Shown: positions 8,943 to 17,344 of the stretch, one piece after another
Numbering within the stretch: position 1 is the stretch's first letter
Layout: the number at the start of each line of letters is the position of its first letter
Assembly (NCBI GenBank): GCA_025354405.1
Contig: JANXMY010000027.1
Coordinates: forward strand, 82,894-146,893
Length of the DNA: 64,000 bases
DNA from: Armatimonadota bacterium
GTDB lineage: Bacteria > Armatimonadota > Armatimonadia > Armatimonadales > Capsulimonadaceae
Reading direction: 5' to 3'
Notes under the pieces: model-generated
Database searches by the model: none
The model's input: only the letters and a program-made list of their open reading frames with translations
Told to the model about the DNA's origin: nothing
Translations under genes and position numbers: made by a program

Positions 8943-9123
8943 TTTGGAACCCACCCCGCAGCAAGCTGCGACCCTCCCGAAACGGGAGGGTAAGCGGGAA
9001 GTGAACAGTGTGTTTAATTTGCTTGTCGAAATGCCTTGTCAAGAAGTTGAAATCATACGACTACCTTCCCGCTCACCCTCCCGTTTCGGGAGGGTCGCAG
9101 CTTGCTGCGGGGTGGGCTCCAAA
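8943..9123. repeat. Paired-hairpin inverted-repeat element, copy 1
   Basis: Left arm 8943-9001 and right arm 9065-9123 are inverted copies of 59 bases with about two mismatches. Each arm contains two small palindromes, CGCAGCAAGCTGCG and CCCTCCCGAAACGGGAGGG. The centre (about 63 bases) begins with CAGTGTGTTTA, also found in the copy at 63622-63881. Nothing coding lies inside. It resembles a non-autonomous mobile element or REP pair (BIME-like). Confidence 0.85.
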
Positions 9124-9470
9124 AGCCATTACGGTTCGTTCCAACCGGGAGCACCCATACTCCACTCAGTTCAACGCCATCAACTGCTTATCCCCAGGAA
9201 AAGCCTGCCGACTCAGTGCAAGAAGTGCAGGCCGTGAGTATCTCAGCCCTACTTGGGAATGAGATACCACTTGGTGCTTGGCATCCCCTGTTGTAACATC
9301 CACCCGGAGCAGAAGCAGCACACGCAGATATCCTCGTGAATTTGACATTGCCACACCCGAAAGGCAACCCCGGGTTTAAAATAAATGAAAGCCAGGCGAG
9401 TGGCAGGATGCATTTCATCGAAGTCTCTTTTCTTAAGCAATGGTACTGTATCCAAACCTAGCTCTCAAAT

Positions 9471-9551
9471 ATCCCTGCCCCCTTTCTTACGCCCCTGCCT
9501 CCACTCTTACACTCCCACCTCAATTCTTATCGCCACCGCCTCTATTCTTAC
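9471..9551. repeat. Tandem repeat, 20-bp unit, about four copies
   Basis: Pyrimidine-rich on the plus strand: a TTCTTAC-like hexamer or heptamer ends at 9490, 9510, 9530 and 9551, with C-rich spacers. The spacing of 20, 20 and 21 bases shows a degenerate tandem array. It lies just downstream of the DUF58 gene. Confidence 0.6.
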
Positions 9552-9573
9552 ACTAACTTTCCTGCACATTCCG

Positions 9574-10893
9574 CTAAATCATCGACCGCGCCTTCAAGTC
9601 CAAATAGTGATTGATCAGATCGGCACTCAGCTCTTCGGGTGGGCTGTCGATAGTCCAAACGCCACGTCGTTTCAAAATGGAAATGGCGGCGCGTCGCTCC
9701 TGCAGGACCTGCTGGGCAACTGCTTTCTGATAGACACCCGCGCTGTTTTCAGGGATACTCTTAGCGGCGGCCAGGATGTTCGGATCGCTGACCGTGACGC
9801 ACACCAGGCGATGCATATCGGAGAGCATCGGGACGGCGTTCAAAATCTGGGCGGATGAGTCGGGGTCCACCAGATCGCTGAAGAGCACCACGAGAGACCT
9901 CCGACGCCAGCGGGTGGCGAGGCTCTGAAAGGCGGCTTTGTAGTCCGTCTCGACCATCCGGGCATCCAGGTTGTAGAGCCTTTCGAGGATACCGTAGACC
10001 TGGGCTTTGGACTTCGCGGGAGGCAGGTAAGCACGGACCTCGGCGTCGAAGGCCATCAGACCCACTTTGTCGTCGGAGGCGGCGGCGACATAGGCCAGCA
10101 TCAGAGCGGTGTTGACTACGAAATCCAGCTTCGCCATTTTCTGCACCGGCTGGAGCATAGTTCGGCCCGTATCCAGCAGCAGAATGATATTTTGAGACCG
10201 CTCAGCCTCATACTGGCGCGTGATCAGCTTGCCCCGCCGTGCGGTCGCACTCCAGTCGATCTTCTTGTATTCATCCCCGGGGACATATTCGCGCAGCGAT
10301 TCGAACTCGGAGCCGCCGCCGCGCACTTTGGCCGCCCGAATGCCCAGCTGCATCAGACGGCCGCGCCGGGCCAGAAGCTCATACTTGGCGGTCTCGACAA
10401 GGTTGGGATAGACTTTAACCGAACGCGCTGCGGTGAGGCTTCCCTGCCGAAGTATTAGCCCGAGCCGTCCGGGGTACTGAACGTACAGATCACCGAACTT
10501 GAAGTCACCTTTGGCCGGGGGATTTACTTGATAGGTGTACTGAATGGGACGTGGGTCGGGCGGCAGCAGAAGTATTCCCTCGGCGGACTGATCCAGCTCA
10601 AATGTCGACGGAGGCAAATCGCGGAACTTTACCGTCAATGCCTGTCCTGAAAGATTACGCGCTTCCAGTGTCACCAGATTCGAAGTGCCCAGAGAAAGCT
10701 TGTCATCGACCCGGCGCTCCAGAGTCAAAGCCTTGTCCAGCGGCGGCGACGCCAAAAAGTCGGCGACGGCACAGGCGGCAAGCAGCCCATTGTAAATAAG
10801 AACGGCGCTGAGAAGCCAGGATGCCACCCCGACGAAAAGCAGTGGCACCGCGCCCAGGGCGAGAAGTATGATAAAGCGGTAAGTCAATCGCAT
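9574..10893 (-). CDS. DUF58 domain protein
   Basis: 439 residues. Two N-terminal hydrophobic helices, then a beta-rich region, then the DUF58 block SEFESLREYVPGDEYKKIDW followed by a von Willebrand A-like fold with LLLDTGRTM in place of the usual DxSxS metal site. Family members often sit with MoxR AAA ATPases and RDD or SpoIIM-like proteins. The last partners are the two genes upstream in this window. Function unknown; probably a membrane-anchored protein-interaction module. Confidence 0.9.
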   Translation of the reverse strand: MRLTYRFIILLALGAVPLLFVGVASWLLSAVLIYNGLLAACAVADFLASPPLDKALTLERRVDDKLSLGTSNLVTLEARNLSGQALTVKFRDLPPSTFELDQSAEGILLLPPDPRPIQYTYQVNPPAKGDFKFGDLYVQYPGRLGLILRQGSLTAARSVKVYPNLVETAKYELLARRGRLMQLGIRAAKVRGGGSEFESLREYVPGDEYKKIDWSATARRGKLITRQYEAERSQNIILLLDTGRTMLQPVQKMAKLDFVVNTALMLAYVAAASDDKVGLMAFDAEVRAYLPPAKSKAQVYGILERLYNLDARMVETDYKAAFQSLATRWRRRSLVVLFSDLVDPDSSAQILNAVPMLSDMHRLVCVTVSDPNILAAAKSIPENSAGVYQKAVAQQVLQERRAAISILKRRGVWTIDSPPEELSADLINHYLDLKARSMI

Positions 10894-10898
10894 GGCGT

Positions 10899-10904
10899 AT
10901 TATA
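10899..10904 (-). promoter_or_regulatory. -10 element 5 bases before the DUF58 start
   Basis: Perfect TATAAT on the minus strand, 5 bases before the ATG at 10893. Transcription would begin at or next to the start codon, giving a leaderless message. No matching -35 and no ribosome site seen. Confidence 0.55.
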
Positions 10905-10919
10905 GCTCAATTACTTCCG

Positions 10920-11571
10920 TTATGGCATTGGTGCTTCTCCAGCAACAATGCGGATGAGAACGCGCTGAAAAGCGGATTTCAGCACCGGCCAGTCGGAATC
11001 GAGGCACTGACAACCCACTTCGACGGTCTTGCCTCCTCCGGCGAAGGACGCCCAGTAGCCGTGCATCGCCCATTTACCCGTCAAAGTCCGCGATCTCTTT
11101 CTCCGCATATCCCTTGTGCCCGGCAGCAGTCTTCGCCCGCCACCGCTGGTGCAGGACGCCCGCTTTGGAGCCGGTCAGCGACTGCGGGTCGGCAATGTTA
11201 TTCATTACATCGTAGGCGACCAGGGTCGCATAGTTATCCGTCGTAATATCGATTTTCGCACTGGTTTGTTCGAAGAGAACACTGCCGACAGTCGACGCGC
11301 TGCCATCGGACATCTTCGCGGCGATTGGGGCAGTCGTGGTCCACCCTGCCGGGGACGCACAAGTGAAGGACTTATCCAGGGCCGTGTAAGTCGTGAACGA
11401 TTCCGGTGCCGGCGTATGCTTGGGTGTGAAGGCAGAAACGGCGGTAAAGGCCGCAGCAAATGAGAGGACTCCGACGAGCACTCTCAGCCACAACTTGGCG
11501 CTGCTGTTTGAGGAAGTCTGTGGCGCAGGCCTTCCCTGGTACGATGAGCCGCTCGAGGGAGCCGCCTGCAA
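10920..11571 (-). pseudogene. Frameshifted gene for a membrane-anchored or exported protein
   Basis: Two minus-strand frames join into one plausible protein. The first (11074-11571, TTG start) has an N-terminal hydrophobic segment (LWLRVLVGVLSFAAAFTA) and ends in EKEIADFDG then stop. The second (10920-11108) continues as TGKWAMHGYWASFAGGGKTVEVG and ends at 10920. Removing one base near 11077-11083 gives ADFTGKWAMHGYW without a stop, so there is a single-base frameshift, either a true mutation or a sequencing error. No ATG or GTG lies between the previous in-frame stop at 11596 and the TTG. Family not recognised; the extracellular part is rich in Thr, Ala and Trp. Confidence 0.6.
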
Positions 11572-11616
11572 ACGATGGTACGAGTTGATAAAATATTAAT
11601 ATATTTAATATTTAGA

Positions 11617-11645
11617 TTGACATATTTGATTAAAAAAGCTATTAT
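11617..11645 (+). promoter_or_regulatory. Sigma-70-type promoter of the DUF2089 gene
   Basis: TTGACA (11617-11622), 17-base spacer, TATTAT (11640-11645), in an AT-rich gap. Expected transcription start near 11652. This would exclude the ATG at 11650 and favour the one at 11665 with a leader of about 13 bases. Confidence 0.8.
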
Positions 11646-11664
11646 ATTCATGAAAATTAATATT

Positions 11665-12078
11665 ATGAAGCAAACACTACCCACTCAATGCCCACTTTGC
11701 AGCGGGGCACTCGAAATCACCGAGACGACCTGCCTCGGCTGCGGCGTTCAAATGCGCGGGCATTTCTCGCTGGCTCCGTTTAAGGCTTTAGATAGCGAGC
11801 AGATGCGTTTTCTAGAAACATTCCTGCGCTGCCGGGGCGTCATCCGGGACATGGAAGCGGCCCTGGGGATTTCTTACCCAACCGTCCGTGCCCGACTCGA
11901 CACCCTGCTCTCGATTTTGGGCTACGCAGATGGGCCGGTGGCCACTCCCCCACCCGTACCCAAACCACCGACCGCCGAGGAAAAAACAAAGCGGCGGAAA
12001 GAAATCCTGGCGGAGATACAAGCCGGGACACTCGATGCCGACACAGGCCTTCGTGCCCTTCACGATCTTTCACTTTGA
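11665..12078 (+). CDS. DUF2089 family protein
   Basis: 137 residues from ATG at 11665 (MKQTLPTQCPLCSG); another in-frame ATG at 11650 would add five residues but lies at or before the predicted transcription start. A zinc ribbon (CPLC and CLGC) is followed by a helix-turn-helix-like part (LRCRGVIRDMEAALGISYPT, with VRARLDTLL) and a short C-terminal helix (EILAEIQAGTLDADTGLRAL) that resembles a SHOCT-like segment. DUF2089 proteins are thought to be small DNA-binding regulators. The downstream SHOCT/DUF4097 gene is a frequent companion in YvlB-like loci and may be its target. Confidence 0.88.
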   Translation: MKQTLPTQCPLCSGALEITETTCLGCGVQMRGHFSLAPFKALDSEQMRFLETFLRCRGVIRDMEAALGISYPTVRARLDTLLSILGYADGPVATPPPVPKPPTAEEKTKRRKEILAEIQAGTLDADTGLRALHDLSL

Positions 12079-12099
12079 TCACTCAGGAGACACAAAAGG

Positions 12100-12246
12100 A
12101 TGCCAACACTGGAACGAACTGGGTCAAAATTGATGCCGGAGAGCAGCATGCGTCCGGTACTGGTTCTGGTCCACGTCGAAGCACAGAAAGAACACGCCCC
12201 CTCAGCCGAAATAGCGCAAGCTCGAGCGACAACAAGCAGGCCCTAG
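12100..12246 (+). CDS. Possible small protein, 48 residues
   Basis: ATG at 12100, TAG at 12244. An AGGAG lies about 11 bases upstream and AAAGG directly before the ATG. No family, no hydrophobic segment; sequence contains MRPVLVLVHVEAQ. It fills the 202-base gap between two genes of the same strand. Equally likely to be untranslated leader of the next gene. Confidence 0.25.
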   Translation: MPTLERTGSKLMPESSMRPVLVLVHVEAQKEHAPSAEIAQARATTSRP

Positions 12247-12280
12247 GCCGACCGGCTCTAAAACACAGAGGAAAACCATC

Positions 12281-13909
12281 ATGACTGAAGAAAGTATTCT
12301 TATCCTAAATATGCTCCGTGAGGGCAAAGTAACCGCGGACCAGGCCGACTCACTCCTGAGGGCGGTGCGTGAGACCGGCAGCGTTTCTCCAGCGTCTGCG
12401 CCGACGACTCCCCCGCCGCCGCCCACGCCGGACCCGGCAGTAATGGCCTCAATGCAGGCGAAGCTGGCGGAGCTTCAGGGAAAGCTCGGCGAACTTCAGG
12501 GAAAGCTCGGCGCCGCACAGGCCGCCAAAAGTGCCGGTCAGGCCGCCATCCTGGCAGGTAAGGTTCTGGACCATATCCCGCGACCCGATCTCGACATGGG
12601 ACGGATTAACAAAGCCGTTGACGATGCCATGCGCGGCCTCAATTCTCTGAAGAATGACGCCCTGCGAACCGCACGTAACGCAGGTCGCCAGGCTTCGGAA
12701 GAGGCCCGCAAAGCTGCACGTGAAGGCCGCAAAGCCTTCAAATTTGATTTTGGATATGAGTTCCGGCAGGAGCATTCCGACGAACGGCCAGTCAATGACA
12801 GCGGGCAGCCGGAAGCCAATGAAGCAGGTCAGAGTGTGGTGACCTGGTCCGGGGCGGATCGGCTGCAGCTGGAGAACAATTATGGTCGTATCAAAATCAC
12901 CGGCAGCCCAACTGCCACCGCGTCTGCCGAAGCAAAATTTACCAAAACCGCCTGGGCTGAGACGGAGGCCGCCGCAAGGGTCCTGCTTCAGCAGGTCTTT
13001 GTGACGCATCAGGTGGAGAACGGCTGCTGCAAGATCGGCATTGCGGCCCCCTTAGATGCCCGCGATCGGCTGACCGTGGACTATGAGATCACCGTGCCCT
13101 CCGGTCTGCCACTAGAAGTCAACTCGACATTCGGTGAGATCACCGCCCAAAACGGCTCAGGCGTATTCAGTGCAAAATCCGTGTCCGGCCCGATTTCGGT
13201 CACTCAGCCCGTTGGCGAGGGAACAGCGAAGCTGACAACGGTCTCTGGGAACGTTGGAATTTCGGAATGGAACTTGCCAGGCAGTATGATTTTTGTGGAA
13301 ACCCAAAGCGGTAATGTGCTGGCTGAAAGCCTGACCGGGGCGAGCTTTCAGCTTTCCAGCCGCAGCGGGGATGTCACAGCACGGAAAACCCAGGCGGTGA
13401 CCCAGGCAAAATTCGAGTCCGCCAGCGGCGACGTTACGGTGACCGAAAGCTCTGCCGGCAGCCAGATACAAATACGAACCCAGAGCGGCCAGGCAGCACT
13501 CGAGAGCTCGCGTGCTCCGCAGATTCAAGTGGAAACCGTCAGCGGCGATGCCGAGCTGCGCGAAGTTTCCGGGGCGCTCACGGTCAAAACAGTGAGCGGC
13601 GATATCGAGGCCGCCGGGATTGAGAGCCCCGCCGTTTCCCTGCTGACCGTGAGCGGTGACGCCCGGTGGGAATTCGCCGCACCCTTCAGCGGCTCGTTTG
13701 CGGGGACGACCGTCAGCGGCGACCTGCATCTCGTGCTCGGAGTGGATCCCGATGTGCGTATCGAAATGAATACGACCAATGGAAATATTGCACTTTCGGT
13801 TCCTGTGACCGAGGCCGTGCTGACCGAGCATCACGCCGCGGGTAAATCCGGGGCAGGCACCGGGAGCATTCGACTTCAGTCCGTCTCCGGCGACTTGAAG
13901 CTGATCTAG
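12281..13909 (+). CDS. SHOCT-like plus DUF4097 beta-repeat protein (YvlB/LiaX-like)
   Basis: 542 residues. Order: SHOCT-like helix pair at residues 1-30 (LNMLREGKVTADQADSLL), Pro-rich linker, an Ala/Lys coiled-coil-like stretch (residues 55-150), then a long DUF4097 beta-strand domain with recurring Ser-Gly-Asp turns (VSGDAEL, VSGDIEA, VSGDLHL, VSGDLKL). No signal peptide or membrane segment. Such proteins appear in envelope-stress loci (LiaX, YvlB). DUF2089 regulator lies upstream; the helicase starts 30 bases downstream. Confidence 0.85.
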   Translation: MTEESILILNMLREGKVTADQADSLLRAVRETGSVSPASAPTTPPPPPTPDPAVMASMQAKLAELQGKLGELQGKLGAAQAAKSAGQAAILAGKVLDHIPRPDLDMGRINKAVDDAMRGLNSLKNDALRTARNAGRQASEEARKAAREGRKAFKFDFGYEFRQEHSDERPVNDSGQPEANEAGQSVVTWSGADRLQLENNYGRIKITGSPTATASAEAKFTKTAWAETEAAARVLLQQVFVTHQVENGCCKIGIAAPLDARDRLTVDYEITVPSGLPLEVNSTFGEITAQNGSGVFSAKSVSGPISVTQPVGEGTAKLTTVSGNVGISEWNLPGSMIFVETQSGNVLAESLTGASFQLSSRSGDVTARKTQAVTQAKFESASGDVTVTESSAGSQIQIRTQSGQAALESSRAPQIQVETVSGDAELREVSGALTVKTVSGDIEAAGIESPAVSLLTVSGDARWEFAAPFSGSFAGTTVSGDLHLVLGVDPDVRIEMNTTNGNIALSVPVTEAVLTEHHAAGKSGAGTGSIRLQSVSGDLKLI

Positions 13910-13939
13910 GGGAAAAGCCGTGATTAAAAAGAGCCATCT

Positions 13940-16900
13940 ATGATTGAAACCCGCCGCCTTGCTCTCGCCAAAAGAGAAACACTCGGCTTCTCTCAAACCG
14001 AACTTGTCACCGCAGCAGAGGTTCTGGAAGCCTGCTCTTCTGCGACGAAATCGCCCCGATTCCAGGACAGCAGCCTGCTGCCAGGCGAGGAGAGCTTCCA
14101 GGCAGCCCATCACTTCGCCCATTTCTGGCTGCACCACGGGAAATGCACCTGCAGTGCGGATGACCTCGTGCGATTTGGGGCTGCAGAAAGTTCGCTGCTG
14201 AGCAAAGTTGATACCGGGTCGGCTGGGCCAAAGCACGCCGCGGAAGCGCGGGTATTTGCCGCAGAGCTTCTCCTGCCCGGCCCGCTGGCGCGGAAGCTCT
14301 TCTGGGAGGACCGCCTGACTTCGGAGAGTATTGCAGAAAGCCTCGGCCTGTCGGCAGCTCTTGTAGAATGGCAGATGAAAGACGCTCTGCTTCTCCCACC
14401 ACCGGCAGAAAAACCACCGAAAGAAAATAAGCCCGGCAGGTCTCTCGATCCCTTCCAGCAGAAGGCCGCTTCCACACCGCGCGGGCCGCTCCTACTGGGG
14501 GCAGGGCCGGGAACTGGCAAAACTTCGACACTGATCGGCCGATGCCAGTTCCTGACAGGCCCGTTGGGCGTCCCGGCTGAAAAGATACTGGCACTGACTT
14601 TCTCGCGTCAGGCTGCCCAGGAGATGCGTCAGCGGCTGGCGGACGTGGGCGTCGGGACACCGAGCAGCCGGCCGTGGGTAGGCACATTTCATGGCTTCGG
14701 CCTCGAAATCCTGCGACGCTTCGGCGACCGCTTAGGATTGCCGACTGAGATCAAGCTGCTGGATACTCTGGATGCAGTCACCCTGCTGGAGAACCATCTG
14801 CCGCGGCTAAATTTAGATGTTCTGGACAATCTATTTAATCCCGCGGTGCATCTGGGCGGTATTGTCAAACAGATCTCACGGGCAAAAGACGAACTGTGTT
14901 CGCCGGCACGGTATGCTGAGTTGTGTGCAGCGATGTCTGTGGAAGCCGAGCGGTTTGCCGCCGAGGTGGAGGCCAAGCCTGGAAAGAAGCTCAAAAAAGA
15001 TGCCGACGCTGCCCTTCACGCCCGGGAACAGGCTGCGAAAGCCTCGGAGGCAGCACACTGTTACAGCGTTTACCAGAAGCTGCTGGAGCAGGAAGGCTTT
15101 CTGGATTTTGCCGATCTGATCTCCCGCACCGTGGAGATTCTGGAAAGCTGCCCGGATGTTCTTAGCACTTTACAGGCGGAGTATCCGCATGTATTAGCAG
15201 ACGAGTATCAGGATGTCAACCGCGCCTGCGCCCGGCTTGTCCGGCTGCTGGCGGGAGGCAAAGCCGAAGGGCTATGGGCCGTAGGCGACCACCGGCAGAG
15301 TATTTATCGCTTCCGGGGCGCTTCCCCGGCGAACGTCGCCGCCTTTGAGCGGGATTACCCGGGCGGTCACCGACTGGAGCTGGAAGTCAACTATCGCTCG
15401 CAGGCACCGATCGTGGAGCTGTTCAGCACCGTAGCTGGAGAGATGGAACAGGAGGCAGTTCCGCCGGCCTGGCACGCGAAGCGCGGGACCGAGGCGGATA
15501 GTTCCTTCCCGGCGGTGATGCTCGCCGTCGCCCCCGATGAGGACGGACAAGCGGATGGGATCGCCTCGGCGATCAAAACTTTGCGGGCCGCCGGAAAACC
15601 TTTGGGAGATCAGGCTATTCTCTGCCGGACACATGGGCAGGCAAAGGCACTGGCAGCAAAACTTGCGGTGCGCGATATTCCGACCCTCTATCTTGGTGCC
15701 CTGCTGGAGCGGCCGGAAGTGAAAGACCTGCTCTGCCTGCTGTCACTGATCTCAGGAACGGATGACAGCAGTTTACTGCGCGTCACGTCCTGGCCCGAGT
15801 ATGCGGTTTCGCAGCGTGATGTGCTGCCGGTCGTAGAGCGCGTTACGCTGGAAGCAAAGCCGCTGGTCGATGTGCTGCTTGAGACGACAATGCCCCCAGG
15901 CCTGCAATTGTTAGGGGAGCATCTCTCGGCACTGCAGGCCCAATCATCTGACCCAGCGGCCAGTCTGTGTCACTACCTGTTCGGGCAGTCGCAATTCCTT
16001 CGGCACCTAGATGCCCTCGAGACGAAACCGTTTGTCCGGCGCCTGCACCGGATGGCGATTCATCAGCTGATCGGCCTTGCAGAAACGTTCGATCAGCGAG
16101 TGGTTACCACGAAGAAATTGGCTCTGGAGAAGCCAAATAAAATCCGTGATTTCCTCACCCACCTGCGGCGTATGCAAGCTATCGGCGAGACTCTGCGCGG
16201 GAGTCTGCCGCCGGAGGCCGGGACGCTCGATGCGGTGCGCGTGCTCACGGCCCATGCCGCGAAAGGTCTGGAATACCCGGTCGTTTTCGTGCCCAACCTC
16301 GGTGCGGGCCAGTTCCCATCGCGTGGGCGGCACGACGGCATCCCCGAACCATCGGGTCTTGCTGACATAGCCGGGCTGGATGCCGACGAAGAAGAATGCC
16401 TGTTTTTTGTCGCGCTGTCCCGTGCCCGCGATGTTTTGGTCCTTTCCCGCTCCGAGACGAGCAGCACAGATCGCAGCGTCAAGCCGTCCCCTCTGCTGGC
16501 CCTGCTTCAGCCCTGGTTTATTCAGCAGGGCATATCCGAAACACTTTGGCCTGCGGGGCGCACTGCTGAAACACCTGTGGAGGAGGTTGGGCCACCAGAT
16601 ATTCTGCCAACTTATACCTCGTCCGAGTTGGAGCTTTATGGACGCTGCCCCCGGCAGTATTACTATGAGCGCGTACTAAATCTGACTGGGCTGCCTCCCC
16701 TCAGTGGCTATCTGAAGTTTCACAACTGCGTCCGTCGCCTCCTAACCTGGCTCGAAGAAGAGCGGATGACTGGAAAGAACCCAGCACAAGAGAGGCTTGA
16801 AGTGAAGCTGGAAGAGGTCTGGGCCGAACATGGTCCCTCTCATCACCTGCATGAAATGAAGTACAAAAGCAGCGCAGCATCCATGCTCCGAACAGCCTGG

Positions 16901-17320
16901 GAGCAGCAAGGTCATGCAGGCTATGAAACTGGCGGCCTGCAAGTCACGCTTACCTCCTGCCGGGTCAAGGTCCGTCCCGATCACATGTGCCATGACGCGG
17001 CAACCGACAGCCTGACCGTCTCTCGATATTTGACAGGCAAGCCTGGTGATGATGATAAGAATGATAAACGCCTGGCGCTCTATCGCCGCGCGGCCCGCGA
17101 AACATTCCCAGAGCGACTCCTGCGGATCGAAATCTGCTATCTGGCAGAGGGCCTCGTGGCTAAAGTCGACGAACCACCAACGGAATACAAAGCAAAATTG
17201 GAAGCTGACCGAGTGGCAAAATACGACACTGCCGCACAGGGAATTCAGGCGGAAAGATTTCCCGCACGGGTCGGTGACATCTGCCAGACTTGTGCATACT
17301 CTTTGATCTGTCCACTTTAG
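13940..17320 (+). CDS. UvrD-type helicase with N-terminal ImmA/IrrE-like domain and degenerate AddB/Cas4-type nuclease
   Basis: 1126 residues. Residues about 50-150 match the ImmA/IrrE metallopeptidase layout: AHHFAHFWLHH at 56-66 (HExxH position reads HHFAH, so the catalytic Glu is lost) and AEARVFAAELLLP at 101-113. Then a superfamily 1A helicase: Walker A GAGPGTGKT (188-196), DEYQDVN, GDHRQSIYRFRGA, HAAKGLEYPVVFVPN and VALSRARDVLVL. The C-terminal part looks like the AddB/Cas4 nuclease: Cys in YGRCPRQYYYE and a final CQTCAYSLIC, a probable 4Fe-4S site, but the usual DYKTG reads SRYLTG, so cleavage seems lost. Probably acts in DNA repair; the fusion role is inference. Confidence 0.9.
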   Translation: MIETRRLALAKRETLGFSQTELVTAAEVLEACSSATKSPRFQDSSLLPGEESFQAAHHFAHFWLHHGKCTCSADDLVRFGAAESSLLSKVDTGSAGPKHAAEARVFAAELLLPGPLARKLFWEDRLTSESIAESLGLSAALVEWQMKDALLLPPPAEKPPKENKPGRSLDPFQQKAASTPRGPLLLGAGPGTGKTSTLIGRCQFLTGPLGVPAEKILALTFSRQAAQEMRQRLADVGVGTPSSRPWVGTFHGFGLEILRRFGDRLGLPTEIKLLDTLDAVTLLENHLPRLNLDVLDNLFNPAVHLGGIVKQISRAKDELCSPARYAELCAAMSVEAERFAAEVEAKPGKKLKKDADAALHAREQAAKASEAAHCYSVYQKLLEQEGFLDFADLISRTVEILESCPDVLSTLQAEYPHVLADEYQDVNRACARLVRLLAGGKAEGLWAVGDHRQSIYRFRGASPANVAAFERDYPGGHRLELEVNYRSQAPIVELFSTVAGEMEQEAVPPAWHAKRGTEADSSFPAVMLAVAPDEDGQADGIASAIKTLRAAGKPLGDQAILCRTHGQAKALAAKLAVRDIPTLYLGALLERPEVKDLLCLLSLISGTDDSSLLRVTSWPEYAVSQRDVLPVVERVTLEAKPLVDVLLETTMPPGLQLLGEHLSALQAQSSDPAASLCHYLFGQSQFLRHLDALETKPFVRRLHRMAIHQLIGLAETFDQRVVTTKKLALEKPNKIRDFLTHLRRMQAIGETLRGSLPPEAGTLDAVRVLTAHAAKGLEYPVVFVPNLGAGQFPSRGRHDGIPEPSGLADIAGLDADEEECLFFVALSRARDVLVLSRSETSSTDRSVKPSPLLALLQPWFIQQGISETLWPAGRTAETPVEEVGPPDILPTYTSSELELYGRCPRQYYYERVLNLTGLPPLSGYLKFHNCVRRLLTWLEEERMTGKNPAQERLEVKLEEVWAEHGPSHHLHEMKYKSSAASMLRTAWEQQGHAGYETGGLQVTLTSCRVKVRPDHMCHDAATDSLTVSRYLTGKPGDDDKNDKRLALYRRAARETFPERLLRIEICYLAEGLVAKVDEPPTEYKAKLEADRVAKYDTAAQGIQAERFPARVGDICQTCAYSLICPL

Positions 17321-17344
17321 CGACTTCATATTCAGGAGTGTTTT

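Larger units (their letters stand above)
8716..9573. other. Gene-free stretch of 858 bp
   Basis: No convincing gene on either strand. It holds an AT-rich part (8716-8940) with a 10-bp inverted pair (GTTAAACTAT and ATAGTTTAAC), the long inverted-repeat element at 8943-9123, about 350 bases with nothing recognised, and a 20-bp tandem repeat at 9471-9551. Short open frames of 60-97 codons lack family signals and ribosome sites. Confidence 0.7.

Noticed and set aside
8943..9123. CRISPR array or transposon with a transposase
   Set aside because: Only two facing arms, no regular spacers, no coding centre.
8941..9262. Overlapping frames of 64-97 codons in the gap
   Set aside because: They run through inverted-repeat DNA in several frames at once, without ribosome sites.
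12075..12284. 69-codon frame before the SHOCT/DUF4097 gene
   Set aside because: Low-complexity, polar, no ribosome site; a different short frame at 12100 has slightly better support.
13157..14236. 359-codon minus-strand frame across the DUF4097 and helicase genes
   Set aside because: Spans the junction of two well-supported plus-strand genes with no motif of its own.
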